Assembly: GCA_944385415.1 (NCBI GenBank)
Contig: CALWXC010000011.1
Coordinates: 1-64,000, forward strand
DNA: 64,000 nt
Direction: 5' to 3'
DNA from: an uncultured Oscillospiraceae bacterium
Lineage (GTDB): Bacteria > Bacillota > Clostridia > Oscillospirales > Oscillospiraceae
Of the stretch, positions 56,281-64,000 are shown piece by piece. Position 1 is the first letter of the stretch, and each line of letters starts with the position of its first letter. Under the pieces are notes generated by a model. The model searched no databases. It was not told where the DNA came from and saw nothing but the letters and a program-made list of their open reading frames with translations. Both the position numbers and the translations under genes were made by a program.

Positions 56281-56423
56281 GGGGGCAGAGCCCCCGGTCG
56301 CCCGCCGCAGCGGGCGAAATACCCGCTGGCCGCAGCCAGCGAAACACCCGCGCCGCGCACGGCGCGAAATCCCCAGTCGTCTAAAGCGCCATCCGCAGAT
56401 GGCGCAATCCCCCGGCGCAGCCG
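56281..56423 (+). repeat. Array of small hairpins with common CGCA loop and constant spacer
   Basis: After a GGGGGC/GCCCCC hairpin (56281-56295) come four stem-loops, each with the loop CGCA: GCCCGC/GCGGGC (56300-56315), GCTGGC/GCCAGC (56325-56340), GCGCCG/CGGCGC (56350-56365) and GCGCCATC/GATGGCGC (56386-56405). A degenerate CGGC-GCA-GCCG follows at 56413-56423. Spacers are GAAATACCC, GAAACACCC and GAAATCCCC. The stems differ but always pair perfectly, while loop and spacer stay the same. The function is unknown. The array directly follows glyA and precedes a terminator. Confidence 0.85.
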
Positions 56424-56425
56424 AA

Positions 56426-56470
56426 GGCCGCCGTCCCCACCCCAACGCTGGTGGCGGACGGCGGCCTTTT
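56426..56470 (+). terminator. Terminator downstream of glyA and the hairpin array
   Basis: GGCCGCCGTCC at 56426-56436 pairs with GGACGGCGGCC at 56456-56466, followed by TTTTGTG. Confidence 0.8.
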
Positions 56471-56483
56471 GTGTACCCCCACC

Positions 56484-56663
56484 GTAGGGCGCGGCATCCT
56501 TGACGCGCCCATATTGCATTACCATCCGGGGCCGTCAGGGATGCCGGCCCCTACGTTTCAGCAGAACTGCACACCGGCAGCGGGGGCAAGCCCCCGCCCT
56601 ACAGAGTGGAACCAATCGGTTTTCTACCGATCGTTCGTAGGGCGCGGCATCCCTGACGCGCCC
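56484..56663. repeat. Interspersed GTAGGGCGCGGCATCC-type palindromic repeats
   Basis: A 27-base unit starting GTAGGGCGCGGCATCC and ending TGACGCGCCC occurs at 56484-56510 and, with one difference, at 56637-56663. A related unit lies in opposite orientation at 56528-56554 (GGCCGTCAGGGATGCCGG then CCCCTAC), and a shorter one ending GCCCTAC at 56582-56602 has GGGGGC/GCCCCC arms. Each can form a hairpin. They look like intergenic interspersed repeats (REP/MITE-like). No gene is seen between 56238 and 56747. Confidence 0.75.
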
Positions 56664-56703
56664 GTGCCGCACCCCATCCAACGGACCAGACCCACACCAA
56701 ACG

Positions 56704-56733
56704 CGGGCGCACTGCCATCGGCAGCGCGCCCGC
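56704..56733 (-). terminator. Hairpin after the lipoprotein gene
   Basis: GCGGGCGC pairs with GCGCCCGC around a CTGCC/GGCAG inner loop stem. It lies 15 bases beyond the stop of the minus-strand lipoprotein gene. There is no strong T run. Confidence 0.5.
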
Positions 56734-56747
56734 GTGGTCTTGTTCCC

Positions 56748-58292
56748 TTATTTCTTGTACTGAGTTACACCGTTGGCATCCATCCAGGCTTTTTTGGATG
56801 CCATGAGCCGGTCCAGGCTTTCGTTGCGGCTGCCCCGGGTCTCCGTCAAATATGCCTGCATATCATAGAGGTCATTATACGTCAGATAGGGGTAATCGTT
56901 GCCGCCGAAATGGCCGTCGCTGTACACCGCATAGTGCAAACTGGAATCGGGCCGAATCCAACTCTGTTCCGTATCCACTACGGCCAGCAGCATCCGGTCT
57001 CCCAGGGCCGTCAGGTCCGGCCGGTTCAGCATAGCTCCCAGCCGGTACACCAGAATGTTCTGGGCAACCTGATGGTTCAGGGACGTATGGGTGGGCAAAT
57101 TGCCGTTGGGGTGATAGTAATCGTCCACCAGCAAGCCGCCGGAAGCCGTGGTGCGGCTGTGATTTTGCACATAGGCTGTAAAGAAATCACCGTAAATCTG
57201 CGCCGTCTCCCGGAACTGCGGGAACTCATACCGCTCCCAGGCGTCCAGGAACATCATCATCAAATCCGTATTAAACCGGGTGTCATAGAAGCCCGCACCG
57301 ATGCCGTAGTCCCCCAGGAGCCATTCGCTGCCCGCCGATGTGGCGAAGTAGCCGTACTCGTTCTGCCGCTGGGCCATAACGTCCATCATGCAGGGAGCCA
57401 GATCGTCGGCCAGACGGTTATAGGGCGCCATGGCCAGCATGCTGCGGCACAGGTAGGCGGCGCTCATCTGAAAATAGACATCGGGGCCCGTGGGAATATA
57501 GTTGCTGTAGGTGATCCAATAATAGCCATCGTAGCACCAGCGGCCATCGCCCAGATTGGTATAGGTGGCCCACAGGGACGGCACGCCCTTCTGGTCCCAA
57601 TCCACCAGCGCTTCTGGCGACTGGGCCAGCATGCACTCGGCCGTATTGCCGGTATTCAATGCCGGTGCCGTCAGCGTCAGAGTATAACCGCCCTGCTCCG
57701 CCGTCGTCAACACCACCGCGCCGATGCCAAGATTGCGGCGGCAATCGTTCTCTTTTTCCTCCCAGCCCTGGGGGATATAGGCCATAAAGGACCCTTCTTC
57801 GCCGCTGTCCACCATGAGCAGCGACGTCTGATACGTCCCCGGCGCCGCTGTAGTTTCCTGCCAGCCGCTGCCGTCGGCCTTGCACAGCCGCATAACACTG
57901 TCGCTTGGAATGGTGGTCGTATAGACCGCCGCCCCGGCGGTGGTGGGTCCCTGGGCCTCCAGCGACAGCAGCTCCACCGTGTCCCCGTTTTCCAACGCAT
58001 AGGTGCGGCGGGTCAGGGTTCCGACGGCCGCCGCCGTCTCCGTCACCTGGGCTTCCAGCGTCGGTTCCGGCTCCACTTCCACCGGCGGGGTGGTCTCCCC
58101 TTCCGTGCCCGGCGTAGTCTCCCCCGTTCCCGGCGTACTCTCCTCCGTTCCCGGTGCAGTCTCCTCCGTTCCTTGGGCTGTCTCTCCCGAGACCGGCGCG
58201 GAGGGGTCCGGGTCCGGGATCGGCAGCTGCTGACCACAGCCGCCCAGGATTTCGCACAGCGCGAGAATCATTGCAACCTTCTTCCAATACAT
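56748..58292 (-). CDS. Lipoprotein with probable alpha/alpha-barrel domain, in polysaccharide-modification cluster
   Basis: The 514-residue protein is read from the ATG at 58292 after GTGGGGA. It has a lipoprotein signal ending EILGGC, then a Thr/Glu/Pro linker with repeated PGTEE/PGTGE units, a beta-rich domain (about 90-230) and a C-terminal region rich in aromatic residues and helices (YITYSNYIPTGPDVYFQMSA, GYFATSAGSEWLLGDYGIGA, TSLNHQVAQNILVYRL). That part has the character of (alpha/alpha)6 barrels found in epimerases and glycoside hydrolases, but I cannot name the family. It stands beside a DHHW protein and an MBOAT enzyme, so a role in surface polysaccharide handling is likely. Confidence 0.7.
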   Translation of the reverse strand: MYWKKVAMILALCEILGGCGQQLPIPDPDPSAPVSGETAQGTEETAPGTEESTPGTGETTPGTEGETTPPVEVEPEPTLEAQVTETAAAVGTLTRRTYALENGDTVELLSLEAQGPTTAGAAVYTTTIPSDSVMRLCKADGSGWQETTAAPGTYQTSLLMVDSGEEGSFMAYIPQGWEEKENDCRRNLGIGAVVLTTAEQGGYTLTLTAPALNTGNTAECMLAQSPEALVDWDQKGVPSLWATYTNLGDGRWCYDGYYWITYSNYIPTGPDVYFQMSAAYLCRSMLAMAPYNRLADDLAPCMMDVMAQRQNEYGYFATSAGSEWLLGDYGIGAGFYDTRFNTDLMMMFLDAWERYEFPQFRETAQIYGDFFTAYVQNHSRTTASGGLLVDDYYHPNGNLPTHTSLNHQVAQNILVYRLGAMLNRPDLTALGDRMLLAVVDTEQSWIRPDSSLHYAVYSDGHFGGNDYPYLTYNDLYDMQAYLTETRGSRNESLDRLMASKKAWMDANGVTQYKK

Positions 58293-58398
58293 AACCATTC
58301 CCCACTTTCTCCATGGTGTTCCCTCGTTGCGTTGCCGCTCCATGGTATTCTGAGTCCATCATACCACGTTGCACGATGCCACGCAATCCCCCGGCGGC

Positions 58399-59616
58399 TT
58401 ATGACGTCAGATTGCCGTTGCCCTCGGTGACCAGATAGGAAAGATCGTCCCGGATACACAGGACAATGTCCGGCCGGTAGTCGTCAATATACTGGGGCAG
58501 CGACTTCTCCGTGTAGTAGCGCAGATCGATGGAGCGTATTTCCCCAAAGCTCATCCACGCCAGCGATTCAAAGGCATTGGTAAAGGAATCGCCCCAGATC
58601 AGCACCTTGGGCAGGTCCTCCCGGCCTGTGTCCAGAATGGTCTCCGCCTGATCGCCGCCCATGTAGGCCGTGTAGTAAACATACTGCCAGGTGGAATCGG
58701 GCAAATCAAAGACCTCCGCCTCCACTTCCTCCCCGTTGTCCATACGGGTAAAGGGCACCTCCATGGGCGATTCACAGACCCACAGGGGTTCCGTCACCGG
58801 CGACTGGCCGTAGAGCTTCCGGTTGTAGGTACCCAAATAGGGGTTGGGCAGGGCTGTAAAGGTGATCTGATCCTCCGTCACCACCGGGAAGTCCCAGCCC
58901 GCCGCCGTCAGACGGTCGCAGACGGTCAGATACGTCTCATAGGCCCCCAGCAGCGTATAATGGTGGTCCACAGTGGAATAGAGGTCCGTCAAATCCTCCC
59001 GCCCCTCCAGCAGGGGCTTCATCTCCAGAAACGGCACCTGTTCCGCCGCCATGGCCGACACAAAGGCGTCCCGCAGCGCTTGGCGGTACTCGCTGTTGGT
59101 GGTCTGCCAGTCTGGATAGCTGAATTCCAGGATGGACCGCTGTTCCGGTACGCCCACATAGAGGAACGTGCCGCCGTAATCCTCCACCTGGTCCCGCAGC
59201 GCCGCCAAGCCCTGGGCCATTTCCTGTGCTTCCGCGTCCAGGTCCCGGTCTTTGTAATCGGTGGCCGTCTGCTGGGGCAGCAGCGTCTCCTCGGTAATCA
59301 CCACGTCATTGACCGAAGCGCTGCGGCGCAGCATGGCGTACCGGGTATGGGCTTTCAGCCAGTAGTCCCGGCCATAGAACTGGTCGGAGAGGGCCGTCTC
59401 CCAACCGGCAAAATAGGAACCGTCCCAAAAGCCTTTGGCCGTCAGCTGGGGAAAGACCGCCATGGTGCGGTTTTCCCACACGGAATAGGACGCCGTCGGC
59501 GTCAGAGGGCCGCCGGGAATCTTGGAAATCAGCGTCAGCAGGGGCACCAGAAACAGAAACCCCACCACCGGGACAATCAAAAGCAGCTTGCGCAGTTTAT
59601 CTTTCACCGTCGGCAC
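58399..59616 (-). CDS. DHHW-family protein (AlgX/AlgJ-like acyltransferase partner)
   Basis: The 405-residue protein has an N-terminal membrane anchor (LLLIVPVVGFLFLVPLLTLI) and an extracellular SGNH-like domain. The family motif D-H-H is in STVDHHYTLLGAYETY (about residue 218), a possible nucleophile serine is in IWGDSFTNAFESL (about 343), and WENRTMAVFPQ is typical of the DHHW/AlgX start. Such proteins act with an MBOAT membrane enzyme to transfer acetyl groups to exported polysaccharide. The MBOAT gene precedes it by only five bases. Confidence 0.88.
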   Translation of the reverse strand: MPTVKDKLRKLLLIVPVVGFLFLVPLLTLISKIPGGPLTPTASYSVWENRTMAVFPQLTAKGFWDGSYFAGWETALSDQFYGRDYWLKAHTRYAMLRRSASVNDVVITEETLLPQQTATDYKDRDLDAEAQEMAQGLAALRDQVEDYGGTFLYVGVPEQRSILEFSYPDWQTTNSEYRQALRDAFVSAMAAEQVPFLEMKPLLEGREDLTDLYSTVDHHYTLLGAYETYLTVCDRLTAAGWDFPVVTEDQITFTALPNPYLGTYNRKLYGQSPVTEPLWVCESPMEVPFTRMDNGEEVEAEVFDLPDSTWQYVYYTAYMGGDQAETILDTGREDLPKVLIWGDSFTNAFESLAWMSFGEIRSIDLRYYTEKSLPQYIDDYRPDIVLCIRDDLSYLVTEGNGNLTS

Positions 59617-59621
59617 CTCCT

Positions 59622-61028
59622 TTAGAACCGGAAATAGATAAAGGGATTAAAGGACGAATTGGCCAGCGTCAGCAGGGACAGGCCGAAGAGCACCAGAAGC
59701 CACACCGTATAGGCCGTCTGGGCCCAGCCCCGGTCCTTCCAAGGGGCGACCAGTTTGGGCAGCAGGGGCGTGGCCGCCAGAACGGCACAGACCAGCTCCA
59801 GGCCATACTGCCGCAGAAACCAGATCAGATACGCGCCGTCTCCGCTCCCCGGCGTGCCGGCAAACATGGCGTGGAGATAGGCCCCGATGGCGTCCAGACT
59901 GGTGCAGTTGAAGATGACCCAGCCCAGCAGCACAAAGAACAGAGCGTACAGATGGCGCAGGACCGCGGGCAGCCGCTCCAGCACCTTGCCGAACACCAGC
60001 TTTTCAAAGATCAGCAGGGCCGCGAAATAGAGACCCCACAGGACGAAATTCCAGCTGGCGCCATGCCACAGGCCCGTCAGCGCCCACACAGCCACCAGAT
60101 TGACCAGCTGCCGGGCCTTGCCCTTGCGGTTGCCGCCCAAGGGAATATAGATGTAGTCCCGGAACCAGGTGGACAGGCTGATATGCCACCGCCGCCAGAA
60201 GTCCGTGATGGAATCGCAGAGGTAGGGATACCGGAAATTCTCCAGGAAGTGGAAGTCGAACATACGGCCCATGCCGATGGCCATATCCGAATAGCCGGAG
60301 AAATCATAGAGGATCTGCAAAGCGAAGCAGACAGCCCCCAGCCAGGCCAGCAGGGGCGAAAGGGCGTCGCCGCCCATGCCGAACAGTTCCGTTGCCACCT
60401 TGCCCAGGGGGTTGGCCAGAAGCATTTTTTTCGCCAGACCCACCAGAAACCGCTGCAAGCCCGCGTGGAAGTCGTCGAACCGCTCCTGCCGGGAGACGAT
60501 CTCCTGGGCCACAGTCTCATAGCGGACGATAGGGCCCGCCACCAGCTGGGGAAACAGCGACACGTACAATGCCACATACAGGGGGTTCCGCTGGGCCGGG
60601 ACAGTCCGGCGGTACACGTCCAGCACGTAGCTCATGGACTGGAAGGTGAAAAAGGAAATGCCGATGGGCATGATGACCTGGGGCACCGGCAGAGACAGAC
60701 CCACTAGCCCGTTGAGATTTTCCACGGCAAAGCCCGTATATTTATAGTAGCCCAGCACCGCCACCATGGCCGCCACTGCGATGCCCATGGCCCACCGCCG
60801 GGCCCGCTGGGTTTTGGTCCGCTCCATGGCCATGGCCGAAACATAGCTGACGGCTATGACGCCCAGCATCACAAAAATGCCCTTGGGCTCACCGTAGAGG
60901 TAGAAAAACAGGCTGAACAGCAGCAATACGCCGTTGCGGACGCTGCGCAGCCGCCGGGGGACCAGAAAATAACAGGCCAGCACCGCCGGAAAAAAGAGAA
61001 ACAAAAACACAAAACTGGAAAAGACCAC
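59622..61028 (-). CDS. MBOAT-family membrane O-acyltransferase (AlgI/PatA-like)
   Basis: The 468-residue membrane protein starts at GTG (61028), seven bases after GAGGAGG. It has about ten hydrophobic helices and the MBOAT signature regions PIGISFFTFQSMSYVLDVYR, QILYDFSGYSDMAIGMGRMF, DFWRRWHISLSTWFRDYIYI and ALTGLWHGASWNFVLWG with the catalytic histidine. It takes acyl groups across the membrane for modification of an exopolysaccharide or wall polymer. It forms an operon with the DHHW gene. Confidence 0.94.
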   Translation of the reverse strand: MVFSSFVFLFLFFPAVLACYFLVPRRLRSVRNGVLLLFSLFFYLYGEPKGIFVMLGVIAVSYVSAMAMERTKTQRARRWAMGIAVAAMVAVLGYYKYTGFAVENLNGLVGLSLPVPQVIMPIGISFFTFQSMSYVLDVYRRTVPAQRNPLYVALYVSLFPQLVAGPIVRYETVAQEIVSRQERFDDFHAGLQRFLVGLAKKMLLANPLGKVATELFGMGGDALSPLLAWLGAVCFALQILYDFSGYSDMAIGMGRMFDFHFLENFRYPYLCDSITDFWRRWHISLSTWFRDYIYIPLGGNRKGKARQLVNLVAVWALTGLWHGASWNFVLWGLYFAALLIFEKLVFGKVLERLPAVLRHLYALFFVLLGWVIFNCTSLDAIGAYLHAMFAGTPGSGDGAYLIWFLRQYGLELVCAVLAATPLLPKLVAPWKDRGWAQTAYTVWLLVLFGLSLLTLANSSFNPFIYFRF

Positions 61029-61270
61029 GAATACGCCTCCTCTTTGCCATATGATACACACTGATTTTATAGTTTATCAGATTTTTTTACAAATTTCCAC
61101 AGGAAAAACCGTCTCCGACGTGCCTCGACATTTTTTACAGAATTTTTGGTTTACATCTTTACTTTCTTTGTAAAACGTGATACAGCACAATAGAAATCGA
61201 TATAGAAATATTGATTTCAACTTTCCCAGCTGTGCTGGATCAAAAAGAATTGAAAAGGAATGAGAATACC

Positions 61271-61546
61271 ATGGCATCACTGTTAGAAACCATCATGCTG
61301 ATCTGCTTCGGTATGTCCTGGCCCATGAATGCCTACAAGGCCTACAAAGCCCGTACCGCAGCCAGCACCAGTCTGACCTTTATCCTGTTGATCCTCTTCG
61401 GCTACTTCTGCGGCGTCGGCGCCAAGCTGATCTCCGGCACCATCAACTATGTCCTGGTCATGTATTTTATCAACATCTGCACCGTCATGCTCAATCTGAT
61501 CATGTACTTCCGCAACAAGGCCATCGACAACCGCAAGGCCCAGTAA
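61271..61546 (+). CDS. SemiSWEET/PQ-loop-like small membrane protein
   Basis: The 91-residue protein has three hydrophobic helices (LLETIMLICFGMSWPMNAYK, STSLTFILLILFGYFCGVGA, YVLVMYFINICTVMLNLIMY), the 3-helix unit of SemiSWEET transporters. The family's PQ position in helix 1 reads SWP and is followed by AYKAYKAR. Such half-transporters dimerise to move sugars. The ATG at 61271 follows AAGGAATGAGAATACC. It is a single gene closed by a terminator. Confidence 0.8.
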   Translation: MASLLETIMLICFGMSWPMNAYKAYKARTAASTSLTFILLILFGYFCGVGAKLISGTINYVLVMYFINICTVMLNLIMYFRNKAIDNRKAQ

Positions 61547-61567
61547 GGCCCGCCGTCCCGCTTTTCA

Positions 61568-61611
61568 TATGCAGCCCGCCGGATTTTTGGAATGTCCGGC
61601 GGGTTTTTTTG
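61568..61611 (+). terminator. Terminator after the SemiSWEET-like gene
   Basis: GCCCGCCGGA pairs with TCCGGCGGGT across an 11-base loop, followed by TTTTTT. Confidence 0.9.
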
Positions 61612-61696
61612 CCGTTTTCCGGCCCCGCAACCAATAGTTGGTGGACAGCAACCGGGATTTATCGTATGCTGTACAGGACAACCGGAGGTGATGTCC

Positions 61697-62434
61697 ATGA
61701 CATTGGCAGAACGCATCAAGGCCCAGCGGGTGGCCAAAGGCTACTCCCAGGAGGAAGTGGCCGGGCGGCTGGGCGTCAGCCGACAGGCTGTGGCCAAATG
61801 GGAGAGCGGCCAGTCGGCTCCCAGTACGGAACATCTGTTCAAACTGGCGGAGGTCTTCGGTACCACGGTGGATTTGCTGCTGGTGGAGAACCCCTCGCCC
61901 CAGCCCGAACCGTCTCCCCGCTCCCCACAGTGGAAACGGAATCTATGGTGGGCCATGGGCACTGTGGGCGGCTATGTGCTGCTGTATCTCCTGTGGCGCA
62001 TGGTGGGCAGCGATTTGGAAAATACCAGCGTTTTGGGCTGGCTGCTGAACACCGAACCCGGGCAGCACAGCTATGTATATGGCTGGCTGATTCACAACCA
62101 CTTTTACTGGTACGCCATGGCCCTGTCGTTCCTGCCGTCCCTCTTTGGTAAGTATCGCGTTTCCCTGTGCACCTTCGGCGGCTTCTGTCTCGGTCTGCTG
62201 CTGGGGGAGCTGCTGGGGCCCAATCCCGCCGGAGCCGCCTGGGGCTACGGCCATTCCGGCTGGGCCATCTGGGGCGGCATCTTCCTGCTGTCCATAGTGG
62301 GCGGGGTACTGGCCCAGAAGTGGCGGCAGCCCTGGCGATCCCGCCGGATGCGCTGGTTGCTGCTGACCTGTCTGGCCGCAGCAGCCCTTTGGATTCTATT
62401 GGTACGGACTGCTTTCTTCCAGCCGCCCCAATAA
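61697..62434 (+). CDS. XRE-family HTH regulator with membrane domain
   Basis: The 245-residue protein starts at the ATG at 61697, eight bases after GGAGG. Residues 1-65 are a Cro/C1-type helix-turn-helix (YSQEEVAGRLGVSRQAVAKW, ESGQSAPSTEHLFKLAEVFG). A proline-rich link (PSPQPEPSPRSPQ) leads to about five transmembrane helices. Membrane-bound XRE proteins of this layout are common in Firmicutes and probably sense an envelope signal. No dedicated target gene is adjacent. Confidence 0.88.
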   Translation: MTLAERIKAQRVAKGYSQEEVAGRLGVSRQAVAKWESGQSAPSTEHLFKLAEVFGTTVDLLLVENPSPQPEPSPRSPQWKRNLWWAMGTVGGYVLLYLLWRMVGSDLENTSVLGWLLNTEPGQHSYVYGWLIHNHFYWYAMALSFLPSLFGKYRVSLCTFGGFCLGLLLGELLGPNPAGAAWGYGHSGWAIWGGIFLLSIVGGVLAQKWRQPWRSRRMRWLLLTCLAAAALWILLVRTAFFQPPQ

Positions 62435-62436
62435 CG

Positions 62437-62484
62437 AAAACGGGACGCCGTTCCTGCACGATGCAGAAACGGCGTCCCGTTGTT
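62437..62484. terminator. Bidirectional terminator between XRE and rpoD genes
   Basis: AACGGGACGCCGTT pairs with AACGGCGTCCCGTT around a CTGCA...TGCAG inner stem, with A/T ends on both sides. The two genes are convergent. Confidence 0.88.
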
Positions 62485-62495
62485 TTGAGATTGCC

Positions 62496-63629
62496 TCAGC
62501 AATAGAAATCCTTGATCTTCTTGGCGCGGCTGGGGTGGCGCAGCTTGCGGATGGCCTTGTTCTCAATCTGGCGGATTCGCTCGCGGGTGACGCCGAACAG
62601 CTGGCCCACCTCCTCCAGGGTGTGGGTCCGTCCGTCGTACATACCGAAGCGCATCCGCAGCACCGATGCTTCCCGCTCGGTGAGGGTCCCCAGGATTTCG
62701 CTGAGGGCCTCGGCCAACAGAGTGTTGGACGTGGCATCGGCGGGGCCGGGGGTGTTGTCATCCTCCACGAAGGAACCGATGGTCGTATCCTCCTCATCAC
62801 CCACCGGGGTGTCGAGAGACAGGGTATCGGCGGCGGTCCGGTTGGCCTCGATGATCTTCTCAATGGGCAAATTCAACTCGGCGGCGATTTCCTCCAGGGT
62901 GGGCTCGCGGCCCAGCTCCTGCACCAGCTTCCGGTTACAGCGGGTGGCCTTGTTGATGACCTCCACCATATGTACCGGCACACGAATGGTGCGGGCCTGG
63001 TCGGCAATGGCGCGGGTGATGGCCTGCCGAATCCACCAGGTGGCATAGGTGGAGAACTTGTTGCCCTTGGTATAGTCGAACTTATCCACGGCACGGATCA
63101 GGCCCGTGTTGCCCTCCTGGATCAGGTCCAGAATATGCAGACCGCGGCCGGAATACTTCTTGGCGATGGACACCACCAGACGCAGGTTGGCTTCGGTCAG
63201 CTTGTCCTTGGCGTACTTGTCGCCCTCGGAAACCCGCTTGGCCAGCTCAATCTCCTCGTCGGCCGTCAGCAGACGCACCTGTCCAATCTCCTTGAGGTAC
63301 ATGCGCACCGGGTCGTCCAGGTTGTACTCGGCGGCCAGCTCCACCGGGTCCACCAGATCCTCTTCGTCGTCCAGCAGATCAGGGCCCAGATCGTTGTCCA
63401 GATCCAAATCCAGTTCCAGCTCGGCGCCGACAATCTGAATGCCCATGGCGTCGAACTGCTCATAGACCTGCTCAATGCGCTCCACCGACAGGTCCAGCTT
63501 TTCCAGTTCGGACACCAGCTCCGTAGCCTGGATGGCCCCTTCCTTTTTGGCCTTGGCGATGAGCGCTTGAATGGCTGCCACGGCCTCCGTATTGTCCTTG
63601 GCTTTCATTTGATTCTTGGATTCTGCCAT
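62496..63629 (-). CDS. rpoD: RNA polymerase sigma factor RpoD (sigma-A)
   Basis: The 377-residue housekeeping sigma factor starts at the ATG at 63629 (AAAGGA seven bases before). Region 1.1 occupies the acidic N-terminus. Region 1.2 is [20 protein letters not shown], region 2 has [20 protein letters not shown] and [20 protein letters not shown], region 3 is the [20 protein letters not shown] part, and region 4.2 is [20 protein letters not shown]. It directs transcription of most genes and recognises the TTGACA/TATAAT promoters found in this window. No dnaG is upstream, unlike the common dnaG-rpoD arrangement. Confidence 0.97.
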   Translation of the reverse strand: MAESKNQMKAKDNTEAVAAIQALIAKAKKEGAIQATELVSELEKLDLSVERIEQVYEQFDAMGIQIVGAELELDLDLDNDLGPDLLDDEEDLVDPVELAAEYNLDDPVRMYLKEIGQVRLLTADEEIELAKRVSEGDKYAKDKLTEANLRLVVSIAKKYSGRGLHILDLIQEGNTGLIRAVDKFDYTKGNKFSTYATWWIRQAITRAIADQARTIRVPVHMVEVINKATRCNRKLVQELGREPTLEEIAAELNLPIEKIIEANRTAADTLSLDTPVGDEEDTTIGSFVEDDNTPGPADATSNTLLAEALSEILGTLTEREASVLRMRFGMYDGRTHTLEEVGQLFGVTRERIRQIENKAIRKLRHPSRAKKIKDFYC

Positions 63630-63662
63630 ATTGCACATCCTTTATGAATTCGTTACATATGA

Positions 63663-63682
63663 AAAAGGGGGAAAATCCCCCC
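63663..63682 (-). promoter_or_regulatory. Terminator-like hairpin in the rpoD leader
   Basis: On the minus strand GGGGGA-TTT-TCCCCC is followed by TTTTTC, between the promoter and the start codon. It resembles an intrinsic terminator and might attenuate rpoD. Confidence 0.55.
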
Positions 63683-63700
63683 GGATTGCGTATCCAACCC

Positions 63701-63729
63701 ATTATATCTCTTTTTACCGCCGTTGACAA
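63701..63729 (-). promoter_or_regulatory. Sigma-A promoter of rpoD
   Basis: On the minus strand TTGTCA (63729-63724) and TATAAT (63706-63701) have a 17-base spacer, about 70 bases before the start codon. Confidence 0.9.
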
Positions 63730-63844
63730 TAGGTTTCGCCCATATTTTTTACGATTTTTTTACCATTTCCGCAAACTTTCGCCGGAAACGACGGGCCGGC
63801 GGCGCGGTCGGCGCCCCCGGCCCGGAAGTTCTCCCGAATTTGTC

Positions 63845-64000
63845 TTACAGAGACCGCTCCAAACGGGTCCGCACTGCGGCCAGGAACCCGTCGGACGTGA
63901 CCACATGGGCCTTGTCCTTCTCCCACAGGGCAGCCAGGTCCTTGGTCATAGTGCCGCCCTCGATGGTGTCGATGCAGGCTTTTTCCAGCTTGGCGGCAAA
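63845..64000 (-). CDS. icd: NADP-dependent isocitrate dehydrogenase, C-terminal end (cut by window)
   Basis: Only the last 51 codons are present. They read FAAKLEKACIDTIEGGTMTK, DLAALWEKDK, then VVTSDGFLAAVRTRLERSL and a TAA stop. The sequence matches the C-terminus of the eukaryote-like (type II) NADP isocitrate dehydrogenases, in which LExACxxTIExGxMTKDLA is characteristic. The enzyme makes 2-oxoglutarate and NADPH from isocitrate. The GC-rich inverted repeat CGGGCCGG/CCGGCCCG (about 63791-63824) just downstream may end the transcript. Confidence 0.85.
   Translation of the reverse strand, partial: FAAKLEKACIDTIEGGTMTKDLAALWEKDKAHVVTSDGFLAAVRTRLERSL

Noticed and set aside
56281-56423. Possible CRISPR array
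   Set aside because: Constant parts are only a 4-base loop and a 9-base linker, units are about 25 bases and stems are self-complementary, and no cas genes are near.

Overview
The window looks like part of the chromosome of an anaerobic, Gram-positive gut bacterium of class Clostridia, most likely Oscillospiraceae-like (inference). The reasons are high GC, consensus sigma-A promoters, a T-box leader, a tandem glycine riboswitch, sortase and S-layer (SLH) surface proteins, flavodiiron and rubredoxin oxygen defence, and a large clostridial-type integrative conjugative element (ICE).

Bases 1 to about 24,250 are one end of that ICE. Every gene there is on the minus strand. Reading in the direction of transcription (right to left) there is first a cargo block (24.1-13.6 kb) of conserved but mostly uncharacterised proteins: DUF4314, DUF3849, YodL/LPD-like and SpoVG-type domains, an HTH protein and a D12 adenine methylase. 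A surface module follows (13.6-4.4 kb): a membrane protein, a sortase, a ParE/Phd-type toxin-antitoxin pair, a CAP-domain protein and an 1861-residue thioester/SpaA-repeat adhesin. Then come type IV secretion genes (DUF3852 small membrane protein, VirB6/TrbL-like channel protein), a split cytosine-5 methyltransferase and the start of a small putative DNA-binding protein. No integrase, relaxase, VirB4 or VirD4 is present, so the element continues to the left of the window. Its right edge abuts the 3' end of tRNA-Ala(GGC). The most unusual feature is that eight otherwise unrelated ICE proteins end in a near-identical Met/Gly-rich tail (consensus near MGGMxM).

From 24.6 to 31.3 kb there is a signalling block: a chemoreceptor, a FapA/DUF342 protein, a CheX-like protein, CheY, a Na+-symporter and a PilZ protein, with a sigma-D-like promoter. 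From 31.4 to 35.0 kb there is a redox/oxygen-defence block: ferredoxin, Crp/Fnr regulator, flavodiiron-rubredoxin fusion and free rubredoxin. From 35 to 47 kb there are metabolic genes: an oxidoreductase, a type Ic aspartate aminotransferase, an amidohydrolase, a beta-CASP nuclease, metNIQ under a T-box, ilvE, an RNA methyltransferase and an acetyltransferase.

From 47 to 53.2 kb an operon joins a MacB-like tripartite exporter to an SLH-domain surface protein. At 53.3-56.2 kb there is a lipoprotein, then a tandem glycine riboswitch controlling glyA. Downstream of glyA lies a structured intergenic region with an array of small hairpins that keep the same loop and spacer while their stems change with compensation. 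From 56.7 to 61.0 kb there is a probable polysaccharide O-acylation cluster (lipoprotein, DHHW protein, MBOAT). The window ends with a SemiSWEET-like protein, an XRE membrane protein, the housekeeping sigma factor rpoD and the 3' end of an NADP isocitrate dehydrogenase gene.
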